DNA from: Clostridia bacterium
GTDB taxonomy: Bacteria > Bacillota_A > Clostridia > Christensenellales > UBA1242
NCBI GenBank assembly: GCA_017938565.1
Contig: JAGBBI010000094.1
Location: 1-10,548 of the forward strand
Length of the DNA stretch: 10,548 bases
Direction of reading: 5' to 3'
Position numbers and translations under genes: made by a program
Shown here: in pieces, positions 1-6,953 of the stretch
Layout: each line of letters opens with the position of its first letter
How positions within the stretch are numbered: the first letter of the stretch is position 1
Notes under the pieces: generated by a model
What the model was told of the DNA's origin: nothing
The model's database searches: none
The model's input: only the letters and a program-made list of their open reading frames with translations

Positions 1-2
1 AC

Positions 3-1481
3 GCCCACCTATTGGATAGTGAAAGCGAAACACAACAAATTCCAACCCCTGAAGAACTTTTTGATAAAGCTGGTTATGTTTTAACCAAATGCGAAACAGA
101 TGAAGATGTCAAATCTTTTATGCACTATTATCAACCAGCCGAAAGACTTTGCACCTTTCATGACCCCGATAGGATTAATACAAACACCATCTTTTGGGCG
201 GTGAAAAAGAATGTTGATGAAATCAGGCGTGAAGACTTTAAGAACCCAATGCGACAAGATGAATATGGCACAAGCGTAATAAGCCTGCAATTTACAAAAG
301 GTGAAACATCACTTCTATCAATTAAAAACCGATATAATCACACTGTTCTAAACCCTGATAACACCTTTTCAAATGACCTTGAAAACATCTACCCCGGACT
401 TACCAAAAGTTTTGAAGAACACTATGGCATTCACCAAGTCGAAAATGCAGGTCGGTTTGAAATACCAAATTATGTTCTTGCAAATGACGGAAGAAGATAC
501 CGATATAATAATGAAATTGATAATGTTTATTATTGTCCAAATAACATAATAATAAGAAATGGCGAAGTTGAATATTATGACAGCCGAAGATATGATATTG
601 TTGATTATTTTATAATTGATAAACAAGAAAAAACACTCATTCAAGCTCCAAATATGAAGATTCAAGATTCCTTCGCAGATGCTCATAAAGACATAGAAAA
701 AATTGAAATTGAAAAGATTAAAGACACCGATGGCGAAAAACGTATTACAATTACAATGAAAGGTAACGCTAAGGCTGTTGTAACTATTAACAAATATAAC
801 CGCATCATAAGTTACATAAACAATTCTCTTACTACTTGCGGAGATAACTTTTTGAATGGCAATGCTACCATTAGGGAAATTGTTATGACATCACTTATTT
901 CTTCTGGTAATAATTGTTTCTCTAAACACCCTAATCTTACCTCCATAAAACTTCCAAACCTTACCACTTGCGGTTACTCCTGTTTCAACAATTATACCAA
1001 ACTCCCATCTCTAAGCCTTCCAAAGCTTTCCTCTTGCGGTAGTGATTGTTTTTTTGCTTACATCGAAGTATCTTCTCTGGATCTTCCAAATCTTTCCTCC
1101 TGCGGAAATGCTTGCTTTTACGCTTTCAATAAACTCACATCCATAGACCTTTCAAAGCTTGCTACTTGTGGAGATTACTGTTTTAACTATGACATCCGAA
1201 ACATTCCTGATATAAATTATTGGTCTTCATACGTTACCACATCCCTAAACTTACCTAATCTTTCCTCTTGCGGAGATGCTTGCTTTTGTAAATTCAAAAG
1301 GCTTTCCACACTAAATCTTCCATCCCTTAAATCTTTCGGAAACAGGTGCTTTGATTTTGGCAGTTTCTACTACAGAGAACTTTCAAAAATTGACTTTTCC
1401 AGTCTTTCCCTCGATGAGATAAAACAACTTCCACAAGAAATGCAAAAACTGATTAAAAGCAATCAAGAACAATCAAAATAA
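3..1481 (+). CDS. Leucine-rich-repeat protein with cysteine-patterned repeats (5' end missing)
   Basis: The frame is open to the left edge. The first possible start, TTG at 12, has no ribosome site, so the true start probably lies outside the window. Residues are counted from that TTG. The first 270 or so residues form a polar domain rich in Asn, Tyr and Asp, with the phrase FWAVKKN and then SIKNRYNHT. I have an impression that similar domains occur in proteins of uncultured gut and CPR bacteria but cannot verify it. From about residue 275 to 460 there are repeats of the BspA/LRR_5 kind. The best are exactly 22 residues (starts at 314, 336, 358, 380, 414, 436), with a core like LPNLSSCGNACF. 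The usual small or hydrophobic core residues before G and F are replaced by cysteine in most copies. A charged tail ends the protein. No membrane segment is visible in this part; a signal peptide could lie off the window. Role unknown; binding or surface interaction is a guess from LRR proteins in general. Confidence 0.8.
   Translation, partial: AHLLDSESETQQIPTPEELFDKAGYVLTKCETDEDVKSFMHYYQPAERLCTFHDPDRINTNTIFWAVKKNVDEIRREDFKNPMRQDEYGTSVISLQFTKGETSLLSIKNRYNHTVLNPDNTFSNDLENIYPGLTKSFEEHYGIHQVENAGRFEIPNYVLANDGRRYRYNNEIDNVYYCPNNIIIRNGEVEYYDSRRYDIVDYFIIDKQEKTLIQAPNMKIQDSFADAHKDIEKIEIEKIKDTDGEKRITITMKGNAKAVVTINKYNRIISYINNSLTTCGDNFLNGNATIREIVMTSLISSGNNCFSKHPNLTSIKLPNLTTCGYSCFNNYTKLPSLSLPKLSSCGSDCFFAYIEVSSLDLPNLSSCGNACFYAFNKLTSIDLSKLATCGDYCFNYDIRNIPDINYWSSYVTTSLNLPNLSSCGDACFCKFKRLSTLNLPSLKSFGNRCFDFGSFYYRELSKIDFSSLSLDEIKQLPQEMQKLIKSNQEQSK
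951..1394 (+). repeat. In-gene 66-bp repeats encoding 22-residue LRR units
   Basis: Units begin at 951, 1017, 1083, 1149, 1251 and 1317. The spacing is 66 bp except for one 102-bp unit (1149-1250), which carries a 12-residue insertion. The last unit is lengthened to about 78 bp. Nucleotide similarity is visible at unit starts, for example CTTCCAAAGCTTTCCTCTTG at 1017, with related versions at 951, 1083 and 1149. This suggests growth by tandem duplication followed by divergence. Confidence 0.8.
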
Positions 1482-1490
1482 TAATTACAT

Positions 1491-1526
1491 AAAAGAGAAC
1501 ATTGAAAATTTAATGTTCTCTTTTTA
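1491..1526. terminator. Bidirectional Rho-independent terminator
   Basis: A perfect 13-bp stem (1491-1503 with 1512-1524) encloses an 8-base loop and is followed by T's on the + strand. The arm starts with AAAA, giving TTTT at its end on the - strand. It starts 9 bases after the LRR gene stop and ends 27 bases before the stop of the convergent kinase gene, so it can serve both. Confidence 0.85.
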
Positions 1527-1551
1527 TTTGCACAAAATATGTTTAAAATCG

Positions 1552-2502
1552 TTATTTAACCAAGAACTCCCAAAGAAGTGAAGATTTTGGCACATGAATT
1601 TTACTTAAAGACCCGCAAACTCCGCAAATGCCAAGAAGTTCATCGGCGTATTCGTTAGATTTTGTAATGTTTTTCAATAACTTTGGCAATATTTTATCAT
1701 ACACCAATGGCTCATAAATATGGGCTGTATCAATAAATAAATCAGCCAAATCCTTGTATGGTGTAATATAAATATCTTCGCCCTTACAAACATTTCCCCA
1801 TTGAGTTAGCGTATCATCTACGCTTTGACCTCTGGTTTGCAAATCTCTTATCAGTCTTCTTGTAAGCCTTAACTTTCTTGGCGTAATTACGATGCTTGAG
1901 CCAAGTCTAAACTCACTGTTTACGCAGATAAATATTTTAAGTACCTTATTGTCAAATTTATTGCTTTTTACAAGGCTTGGGTTAAGTGCGTGTGTTCCTT
2001 CCAAAAGAATTACATCTTCATCACCAATTTCAACTTTTCGGTATTCTTCCTTTCTTTTATCAGTAGCAAAGTCAAATTCTGGCAAATCAGCCTTATTGTT
2101 TTTCATAATATCAACAAAAAACTTATTAAAGCAGTCAATATCAATTTTTGTTATACTTTCCTTATCAACCGTTCCATCTGGAAGTCTTGGTGCTTTTTCT
2201 AAATCAATAAAAAAGTCATCAAGTGATACCACCAACGAGTTTACACCCCTTGCTTTAAGTTTCCTTGAAATTATTTTCGTCGTTGTAGTTTTCCCCGACG
2301 ATGATGGTCCCGCCAAAAATACAAACTTATATTTGCCATTAATAATTTGGTCAACGGCTTTTTCAATTTGGTCGTCAACAATTTTTTCTGAAATATCATC
2401 CAAATGCTTTATATCTTCGTTTGCCCACCTATTCACTTTCTCTACATTATAACAAGTCCTTATAATATCACCCAATTCTATTGCAATGTCTAATTGTTCC
2501 AA
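1552..2502 (-). CDS. Uridine-kinase-like nucleoside kinase, short form
   Basis: This is a P-loop kinase of the uridine kinase/phosphoribulokinase superfamily, 316 residues. Visible motifs are Walker A GPSSSGKT (65-72), the substrate and metal segment SLDDFF (93-98), PEFDF (141-145), a Walker-B-like strand ending in LLEGTHALN (166-174), and an arginine-rich lid around LRLTRRLIRD (211-220). Family knowledge predicts ATP-dependent phosphorylation of uridine, cytidine or a related nucleoside in the cytosol; the exact substrate is not shown. Many clostridial relatives carry an N-terminal TGS/ThrRS-like extension (about 550 residues in total); here only about 60 residues precede the P-loop. The start is TTG, chosen because AGGAG (2510-2514) lies 7 bases upstream and no in-frame ATG is suitably placed. 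A cysteine pair (C293, C296) lies near the C-terminus. The gene is probably monocistronic with its own promoter. Confidence 0.88.
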   Translation of the reverse strand: MEQLDIAIELGDIIRTCYNVEKVNRWANEDIKHLDDISEKIVDDQIEKAVDQIINGKYKFVFLAGPSSSGKTTTTKIISRKLKARGVNSLVVSLDDFFIDLEKAPRLPDGTVDKESITKIDIDCFNKFFVDIMKNNKADLPEFDFATDKRKEEYRKVEIGDEDVILLEGTHALNPSLVKSNKFDNKVLKIFICVNSEFRLGSSIVITPRKLRLTRRLIRDLQTRGQSVDDTLTQWGNVCKGEDIYITPYKDLADLFIDTAHIYEPLVYDKILPKLLKNITKSNEYADELLGICGVCGSLSKIHVPKSSLLWEFLVK

Positions 2503-2536
2503 ATCTTTTCTCCTAAATTTAAATTTTCGCTCTAAT

Positions 2537-2565
2537 ATTTTAACATAACTAACCTACTTTTGCAA
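2537..2565 (-). promoter_or_regulatory. Candidate sigma-A promoter for the nucleoside kinase gene
   Basis: On the - strand, TTGCAA (2560-2565) and TAAAAT (2537-2542) are separated by 17 bases, about 35 bases upstream of the TTG start. The region is very AT-rich, so chance matches are possible. Confidence 0.5.
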
Positions 2566-2576
2566 AACAAAAACCT

Positions 2577-2632
2577 ATAAAAACAAAAGTTAGCCATAAA
2601 TTTGAAATTTACTATTACAAAATATGACTAAC
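2577..2632 (-). terminator. Candidate terminator of the metal-ATPase operon
   Basis: On the - strand, GTTAGTCATA (2623-2632) can pair with TATGGCTAAC (2589-2598): 10 bp with one G-U pair. A TTTTGTTTTT run follows. The 24-base loop contains a second small inverted repeat, TAAATTT/AAATTTA. It starts 14 bases after the ATPase stop, the right place for an operon end. The long loop makes it weaker than the other terminators here. Confidence 0.5.
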
Positions 2633-2645
2633 CTATAATTTATGT

Positions 2646-4931
2646 TTAATGCTTTTTCTTAGTTTTAAATAACAATGCTCGCATACTATTCAATACAGCA
2701 ATCAAAGTAACACCAACATCGGCAAAAACTGCAAATATCATTCCGGTAACTCCTAATGCTCCAAGCGTCAAAAATGTAAGTTTAACAATTCCAGCGAATG
2801 CAATATTTTCAATTACAATTTTTTTAGTGTGCTTAGAAATCTCTATCAAGTCTACAATTTTCTCTGGATTGTCATCAGATAATACAACATCACTTGCTTC
2901 AATCGAACTTGCACTTCCACCAATTCCCATACTTATACCAACATCTGCGACCGTGAGAGATGGAGCATCATTAATACCATCGCCGACATACGCAAACGTA
3001 CCATTTTCTACCTTATGGCTTTCAACCCACGCATATTTATCGTCGGGTTTCAACTCTCCAAAGAACTCATCTAATCCAAGCTCCTCTCCTATCTCTTTTG
3101 CAACATTATTATTATCGCCCGAAAGCATAACCGTTTTTACACCCATTGCTTTGAGTTTCTTTATCGTTAAATATGAACTATCTTTTATACTGTCAGTCAA
3201 ATTAATCTTGCCTATTGTTTCATTATCAACTTTTATAAATACCGAAGTATACTTACTTTTAAGCCTTTCCTTATCCATTCCTACAAAGATTTCAAGTCCA
3301 CTTAACTTATAACATACACCCTCGCCCGCAACTTCTTTGAAATCTTCAACTTCTCGAAGCTTAACATCCTCGCCGTATTTCATAATCGCTTTTGCAATTG
3401 GGTGAGTTGAATATTGCTCCGCCCAACATGCAAACTTTAATATGTCTATCATCGAATAGTTTTCGTTCAAACTCTCAACCTCAACAACCTCAAACTGTCC
3501 CTTTGTTAGCGTTCCGGTTTTATCAAATGCAATTGTTTTAATTTTTGCACTTGCATCCAAATAATTACTACCCTTTATTAAAATTCCCTTTCTTGATGCA
3601 TTACCTATTCCAGAAAAATAAGAAAGTGGAACACTTATAGCAAATGCACACGGACAAGAAACAACTAAAAATATTAAACCTCGATAAACACCTTGAGAAA
3701 CGTCCCCTGTTACCAAACTTACAATAAGTCCCGTGATTAATGCCAAAGCAATTACTCCAAACGTATAAAACTTTGAAAACTTTGAAATAAACGTTTCGGT
3801 TTTACTTTTTTTCTCACTTGCATCTTCTATTAATGATAGAATTCTTGAAACCGTACTTTCGTGATACTCTTTGGTTGTTTCAACTTCTAAGACCCCATCA
3901 ATAACAATGCTTCCTGACGAAACGGCCTGTCCTGCACATATAATCACTGGAAGCGATTCACCCGTCAAATGTTTTTGGTCAAGCGACGCATTTCCATTTA
4001 TAACCTTTCCATCCAAAGGAACACGCTCGCCTTGTTTTACAATAATCTTAGAGCCAATTTGAACGCTTTCAGGCAAGACTTTATGTTGTACTCCGTCAAT
4101 AATCAAATTGGCATATTCCGGCTGAATTTCAACAAGTGATTGTATGCTTTTTCTTGATTTATTTACCGCCAGAGCTTCAAGCATTTTTCCGATTGTATAA
4201 AGTCCAACCACCATAAGCCCTTCTCGTGCTTCATTGACAGCAATTGCACCAAACACCGATATTGTTACAAGCAAGTTCTCGTTTACCACCCCATGCTTTA
4301 AAAGCCTCACCGCCGTCAAATAAGTTTGATGCCCAATAAATATAACACCAACAATAAGCAAACTCCAATACAGGACTCCGCCATTCGGAACAAAAAATGT
4401 CGCAACCCCCAGCATTAGCCCGATAATAATAAGCACCTTAGACAAGTCAAACTTGCTTTCTTTTCTTTCTTTATCTACAACCTTTGCACTTGAGTCAAGT
4501 TGCTTAATTCTTGATTTAACGTTTTCAATATCAATTATACTTTCATCAATTTCAATTATCATTTTCTCAGTTGCAAAATTAAAATCTACGTCATAAATTC
4601 CGTCTAATTTCTTTAAACCATCCACTAACGTATTTGCACAATTTATACAGTTTAAATTTTTTATAAGAAAACTATAGCTCTTGGTATTTTTTATGCTTGT
4701 CTTATTTATAATTTCTTCAACTTCTACTTTTGTACTAAAGTCTTTTATAACTTTTAATACCGATTGATAAACCTCATCAATATCAACTTCTTCAGCAAAA
4801 TCTATTGTTAGTTTTTGCCGAACAAAATTAATACTGGCAGAATTAACACCATCCATTTTAGAAATGGCTTCACCCAAGACTCTTGCACAATCGGCGCAAT
4901 GAATGTTTTTGATTTCGTATTCTTTTTGCAT
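2646..4931 (-). CDS. cadA: P1B-2-type Zn/Cd/Pb-exporting ATPase with two metal-binding domains
   Basis: This is a membrane pump that uses ATP to export divalent soft metals. Two N-terminal HMA domains carry CxxC sites (C12/C15 and C95/C98). After them come the membrane segments and the actuator motif TGES (323-326). The membrane metal site is SCPC (425-428), the phosphorylation site is DKTGTLT (D470), the SERCA-missing HP motif is H510-P511, and the hinge is GDGINDAP (650-657). Near the C-terminus, K717 and D738 are 21 residues apart, the same spacing as the Lys and Asp that mark the Zn/Cd/Pb class in E. coli ZntA. This supports zinc, cadmium or lead over copper. At 761 residues it is full length. 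The ATG lies 8 bases after the repressor gene; its ribosome site, a run of six G's, abuts that gene's TAG stop, which suggests coupled translation. The cadA name follows context; zntA would serve equally well. Confidence 0.95.
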   Translation of the reverse strand: MQKEYEIKNIHCADCARVLGEAISKMDGVNSASINFVRQKLTIDFAEEVDIDEVYQSVLKVIKDFSTKVEVEEIINKTSIKNTKSYSFLIKNLNCINCANTLVDGLKKLDGIYDVDFNFATEKMIIEIDESIIDIENVKSRIKQLDSSAKVVDKERKESKFDLSKVLIIIGLMLGVATFFVPNGGVLYWSLLIVGVIFIGHQTYLTAVRLLKHGVVNENLLVTISVFGAIAVNEAREGLMVVGLYTIGKMLEALAVNKSRKSIQSLVEIQPEYANLIIDGVQHKVLPESVQIGSKIIVKQGERVPLDGKVINGNASLDQKHLTGESLPVIICAGQAVSSGSIVIDGVLEVETTKEYHESTVSRILSLIEDASEKKSKTETFISKFSKFYTFGVIALALITGLIVSLVTGDVSQGVYRGLIFLVVSCPCAFAISVPLSYFSGIGNASRKGILIKGSNYLDASAKIKTIAFDKTGTLTKGQFEVVEVESLNENYSMIDILKFACWAEQYSTHPIAKAIMKYGEDVKLREVEDFKEVAGEGVCYKLSGLEIFVGMDKERLKSKYTSVFIKVDNETIGKINLTDSIKDSSYLTIKKLKAMGVKTVMLSGDNNNVAKEIGEELGLDEFFGELKPDDKYAWVESHKVENGTFAYVGDGINDAPSLTVADVGISMGIGGSASSIEASDVVLSDDNPEKIVDLIEISKHTKKIVIENIAFAGIVKLTFLTLGALGVTGMIFAVFADVGVTLIAVLNSMRALLFKTKKKH

Positions 4932-4939
4932 AATCCCCC

Positions 4940-5275
4940 CTACACTTCTTTTATATGTTCAATTGAAATTTGAAATAACGATTTAACGTGTTCATCCGAT
5001 AGGCTATAGAAAACCTCTTTCCCCTTCTTTCTTGATTTTACAAGTCCAAGTTCTTTCAAAACCTTTAACTGGTGAGAAACGGCAGACTTTGTCATATTTG
5101 CATGCCGTGCAATCTCACATACACACATTTCAGACTTATCTAATGCGTCAATAATAATCAATCTAGAACGTGTTGAAAACGCCGTATAAAACTTTTCAAG
5201 TCTTTCCAATTCTTCTACATTTAAAAATCCAGACACACTCGGATGCTTATGCTTGCAATTGCACTTAATTTCCAT
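4940..5275 (-). CDS. ArsR/SmtB-family metal-sensing repressor (CadC/SmtB-like)
   Basis: This winged-helix repressor of 111 residues should bind the two operators upstream and release them when metal binds. The recognition region reads TKSAVSHQLKVLKELGLV (62-79), then a wing and YSL. Two known kinds of metal site are both visible. The CadC-type site is an N-terminal CNC plus HKH (5-11) together with C51-V-C53 in the helix before the DNA-reading unit. The helix-5 site of SmtB/CzrA is D94, H96, H107 and E110, with exactly the SmtB spacing. The start at 5275 was chosen because GAGG (5284-5287) lies 8 bases upstream. An in-frame ATG at 5317 would lie inside the operator, at about the transcription start, with no room for a ribosome site. 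It is the first gene of the operon with the ATPase. Confidence 0.92.
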   Translation of the reverse strand: MEIKCNCKHKHPSVSGFLNVEELERLEKFYTAFSTRSRLIIIDALDKSEMCVCEIARHANMTKSAVSHQLKVLKELGLVKSRKKGKEVFYSLSDEHVKSLFQISIEHIKEV

Positions 5276-5296
5276 TCCAATAACCTCACAACAAAA

Positions 5297-5322
5297 GACA
5301 GTTGAACGTATATTCAACTGTC
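5297..5322 (-). promoter_or_regulatory. Repressor operator O2, at the transcription start
   Basis: A 26-bp element has perfect 10-bp arms (GACAGTTGAA with TTCAACTGTC) around 6 bases. It shares the AGTTGAA-N6-TTCAACT core of O1. The two centres are about 31 bp apart, close to three helical turns, so two dimers could bind the same face. On the - strand a TTTTGTTGT stretch follows, so the same sequence could also fold as a terminator in read-through RNA. Confidence 0.85.
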
Positions 5323-5325
5323 TTT

Positions 5326-5355
5326 ATTATAGTTGAACCGGTATTCAACTGTCAA
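5326..5355 (-). promoter_or_regulatory. Near-consensus promoter of the metal-resistance operon
   Basis: On the - strand, TTGACA (5350-5355) and TATAAT (5326-5331) are both perfect consensus boxes with an 18-base spacer. Transcription should begin near 5319, giving a leader of about 45 bases before the repressor ATG. Such a strong promoter fits control by repression. Confidence 0.9.
5331..5350 (-). promoter_or_regulatory. Repressor operator O1, within the promoter spacer
   Basis: The inverted repeat AGTTGAA-N6-TTCAACT occupies the spacer between the -35 and -10 boxes and overlaps the edge of each. The core TGAA-N6-TTCA matches the layout of known SmtB/CzrA/CadC operators. Repressor bound here would block RNA polymerase directly. 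Confidence 0.85.
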
Positions 5356-5362
5356 TCATTTT

Positions 5363-6100
5363 TTAATTTTTATCTTCCCTTTTATCAAAAAGTGGAGTTG
5401 ATAAATCTTGATTACTTTGAGGTTGATTTTCATTTTGAGATACTATCAACTGTTCTTGCTCTTGGCAATCCTTTTTTTGATTTTTAATAAAATGTGTTAT
5501 AAGACCAATCAACAAAACCACAACCACTATTGCAAGAAATGCATACATAATATAGTCTGTTGCATTTGGAAATAACATACATATTGCAAGCATTATCAAT
5601 CCCGAAATCAAGTTTCCGATAAATACAGCTAGCACTCCTTTAAGCCAATGCATCTTTATATACGCCGCCACCGCAGAGCCCGTCCATGCTCCTGTTAACG
5701 GTAGTGGTATTGCAACAAATGTTACAACTCCCCAAAATTTAATATTTTCAACTTTTCTTAAATCTTTTTCACTTTTTGCCTTGCTGTCGATATTTTTAGA
5801 TTTATTGTTAAACCTTTTGTCAAAAGCATTAACTATCCTACCAAATAATTTTGTCTTTTTAAGCCATGTAAATACCGGTAATAACAACGGAACAATTATA
5901 AGTGCTGGTATTGTAGAACCTACAACCGCACATATATACGCTTGCCACCAACTAAGTTTATTTAAACCCCATGCACTACTCATCGCAAAAGGAAGCGCAA
6001 CACGAAGTTCAGTTACTGGAATCATCGCCAAAATTATTATTCCAATCCACGAATAATTACCGAAAAGTGATACAATTAATTCTTTTATAAATTCTGACAT
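5363..6100 (-). CDS. COG2426-family membrane protein (putative small multidrug export family)
   Basis: This 245-residue integral membrane protein resembles the COG2426/PF06695 family. The signature blocks are PVTELRVALPFA (28-39) and AIPLPLTGAWTG (130-141), in two hydrophobic halves with a charged cytosolic loop (about 80-120) between them. Hydrophobic segments lie near 18-38, 52-77, 122-145, 155-176 and 184-204. The polar C-terminal tail of about 40 residues is rich in Gln and Asn. The family name implies drug export, but the function is not well established and nothing here proves transport. The ATG has AGGAGT (6104-6109) just upstream. It lies 28 bases after the preceding gene and is likely last in the phosphatase-rpiB operon. 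Its stop is only 7 bases from the -35 box of the metal operon, with no separate terminator between. Confidence 0.85.
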   Translation of the reverse strand: MSEFIKELIVSLFGNYSWIGIIILAMIPVTELRVALPFAMSSAWGLNKLSWWQAYICAVVGSTIPALIIVPLLLPVFTWLKKTKLFGRIVNAFDKRFNNKSKNIDSKAKSEKDLRKVENIKFWGVVTFVAIPLPLTGAWTGSAVAAYIKMHWLKGVLAVFIGNLISGLIMLAICMLFPNATDYIMYAFLAIVVVVLLIGLITHFIKNQKKDCQEQEQLIVSQNENQPQSNQDLSTPLFDKREDKN

Positions 6101-6128
6101 ATTACTCCTAAACTATTTACAATAAATA

Positions 6129-6953
6129 TTATTGCTGTGAAAGTAAAATTATTTCATCATTCCACAATTTTATTTCATGCTTTATTTTATTAACGCTATC
6201 TTCATCTGAAATATAAGTTAACATAACTATACGAATTTCTGATATTTTAATCTTTTGCTCTAAAACCGAAATTTTAGCATAGTTGTTCGTCGCAAGATTT
6301 TCATCATTTAACTCATCTAATTTACTAATAAGTTTTTCATCAATATTAAACCGGTTTTGAAGGGTTGTAAATTCGGTTTGCTTTTGCAAATCTGTTAAAC
6401 TTTCATCATCAGCAATGCAATTTGCATACACATACATCTCTTGTGTGTCAACAAATAATGAGTCTAGTGCACGCATTTTAGCTTCAAATACTTTACCATT
6501 TTTATAAAGTGCAAGAGTTAATTCCCCACGAAGATAACTTTCATAACTATCTGCATAGACGCTGTAGGCATCACCCAATGTTTCTTTTGTTTCTTTGTCA
6601 ATTGTTTTAGCAAATTTGGCAAAATTATCTCCATCTATCATAGTCTTAATATATTCTTCCATGTCGATGTAGTTTTTTCTGTTAATTGACAACTGAATGA
6701 CGTTATACAAATTCTCATTACTTTTTTCTCTTGCATAAACACGCTTATAAACTAAATAATGAGCATCATCTAGGCCGCAACTTTCAAAAACATTTGCAAT
6801 AACACTTGGGCAAACTGACGTCATTCCAACAATTACAAAACCGACCGCTCCAAGTATGGCAAGAATTGTAATAAATGCCGTTTTGAATACACTTTTAAAA
6901 CTAATTACAGAAACTGATTCAACTTCTTTATTTATTCTCGATTTCTTTTTCAT
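6129..6953 (-). CDS. Membrane-anchored helical protein of unknown function
   Basis: I do not recognise this 274-residue protein. A basic N-terminus (KKKSRINK) precedes one hydrophobic segment (about 24-46). By the positive-inside rule, the remaining 225 or so residues should lie outside the cytoplasmic membrane. That part is almost entirely predicted helix, rich in Glu, Lys, Asp, Asn and Tyr, with stretches that could be TPR-like hairpins (about 60-190) and a coiled-coil-like end (205-270). Cysteines are C48, C59 and C179. The ATG lies 26 bases before the end of rpiB and has no clear ribosome site, so translation is probably coupled to rpiB. It could be an assembly or scaffold protein; this is only inferred from fold type. 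Confidence 0.8.
   Translation of the reverse strand: MKKKSRINKEVESVSVISFKSVFKTAFITILAILGAVGFVIVGMTSVCPSVIANVFESCGLDDAHYLVYKRVYAREKSNENLYNVIQLSINRKNYIDMEEYIKTMIDGDNFAKFAKTIDKETKETLGDAYSVYADSYESYLRGELTLALYKNGKVFEAKMRALDSLFVDTQEMYVYANCIADDESLTDLQKQTEFTTLQNRFNIDEKLISKLDELNDENLATNNYAKISVLEQKIKISEIRIVMLTYISDEDSVNKIKHEIKLWNDEIILLSQQ

Noticed and set aside
951..1394. 66-bp periodic repeats as a CRISPR or satellite array.
   Set aside because: There are no unrelated spacers, and the repeats keep the reading frame and encode regular LRR units.
1892..2452. 186-codon open frame on the + strand.
   Set aside because: It lies wholly opposite the nucleoside kinase, which has clear catalytic motifs; its Ser/Phe/Leu-rich translation is typical of a shadow frame.
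2827..3312. 161-codon open frame on the + strand.
   Set aside because: Shadow of the metal ATPase gene, opposite the hinge and P-domain motifs, with no ribosome site and low-complexity composition.
5276..5317. Longer start of the metal repressor (14 extra residues from ATG at 5317).
   Set aside because: That ATG lies inside operator O2 at about the predicted transcription start with no ribosome site, while the ATG at 5275 has GAGG 8 bases upstream and gives the usual family length.
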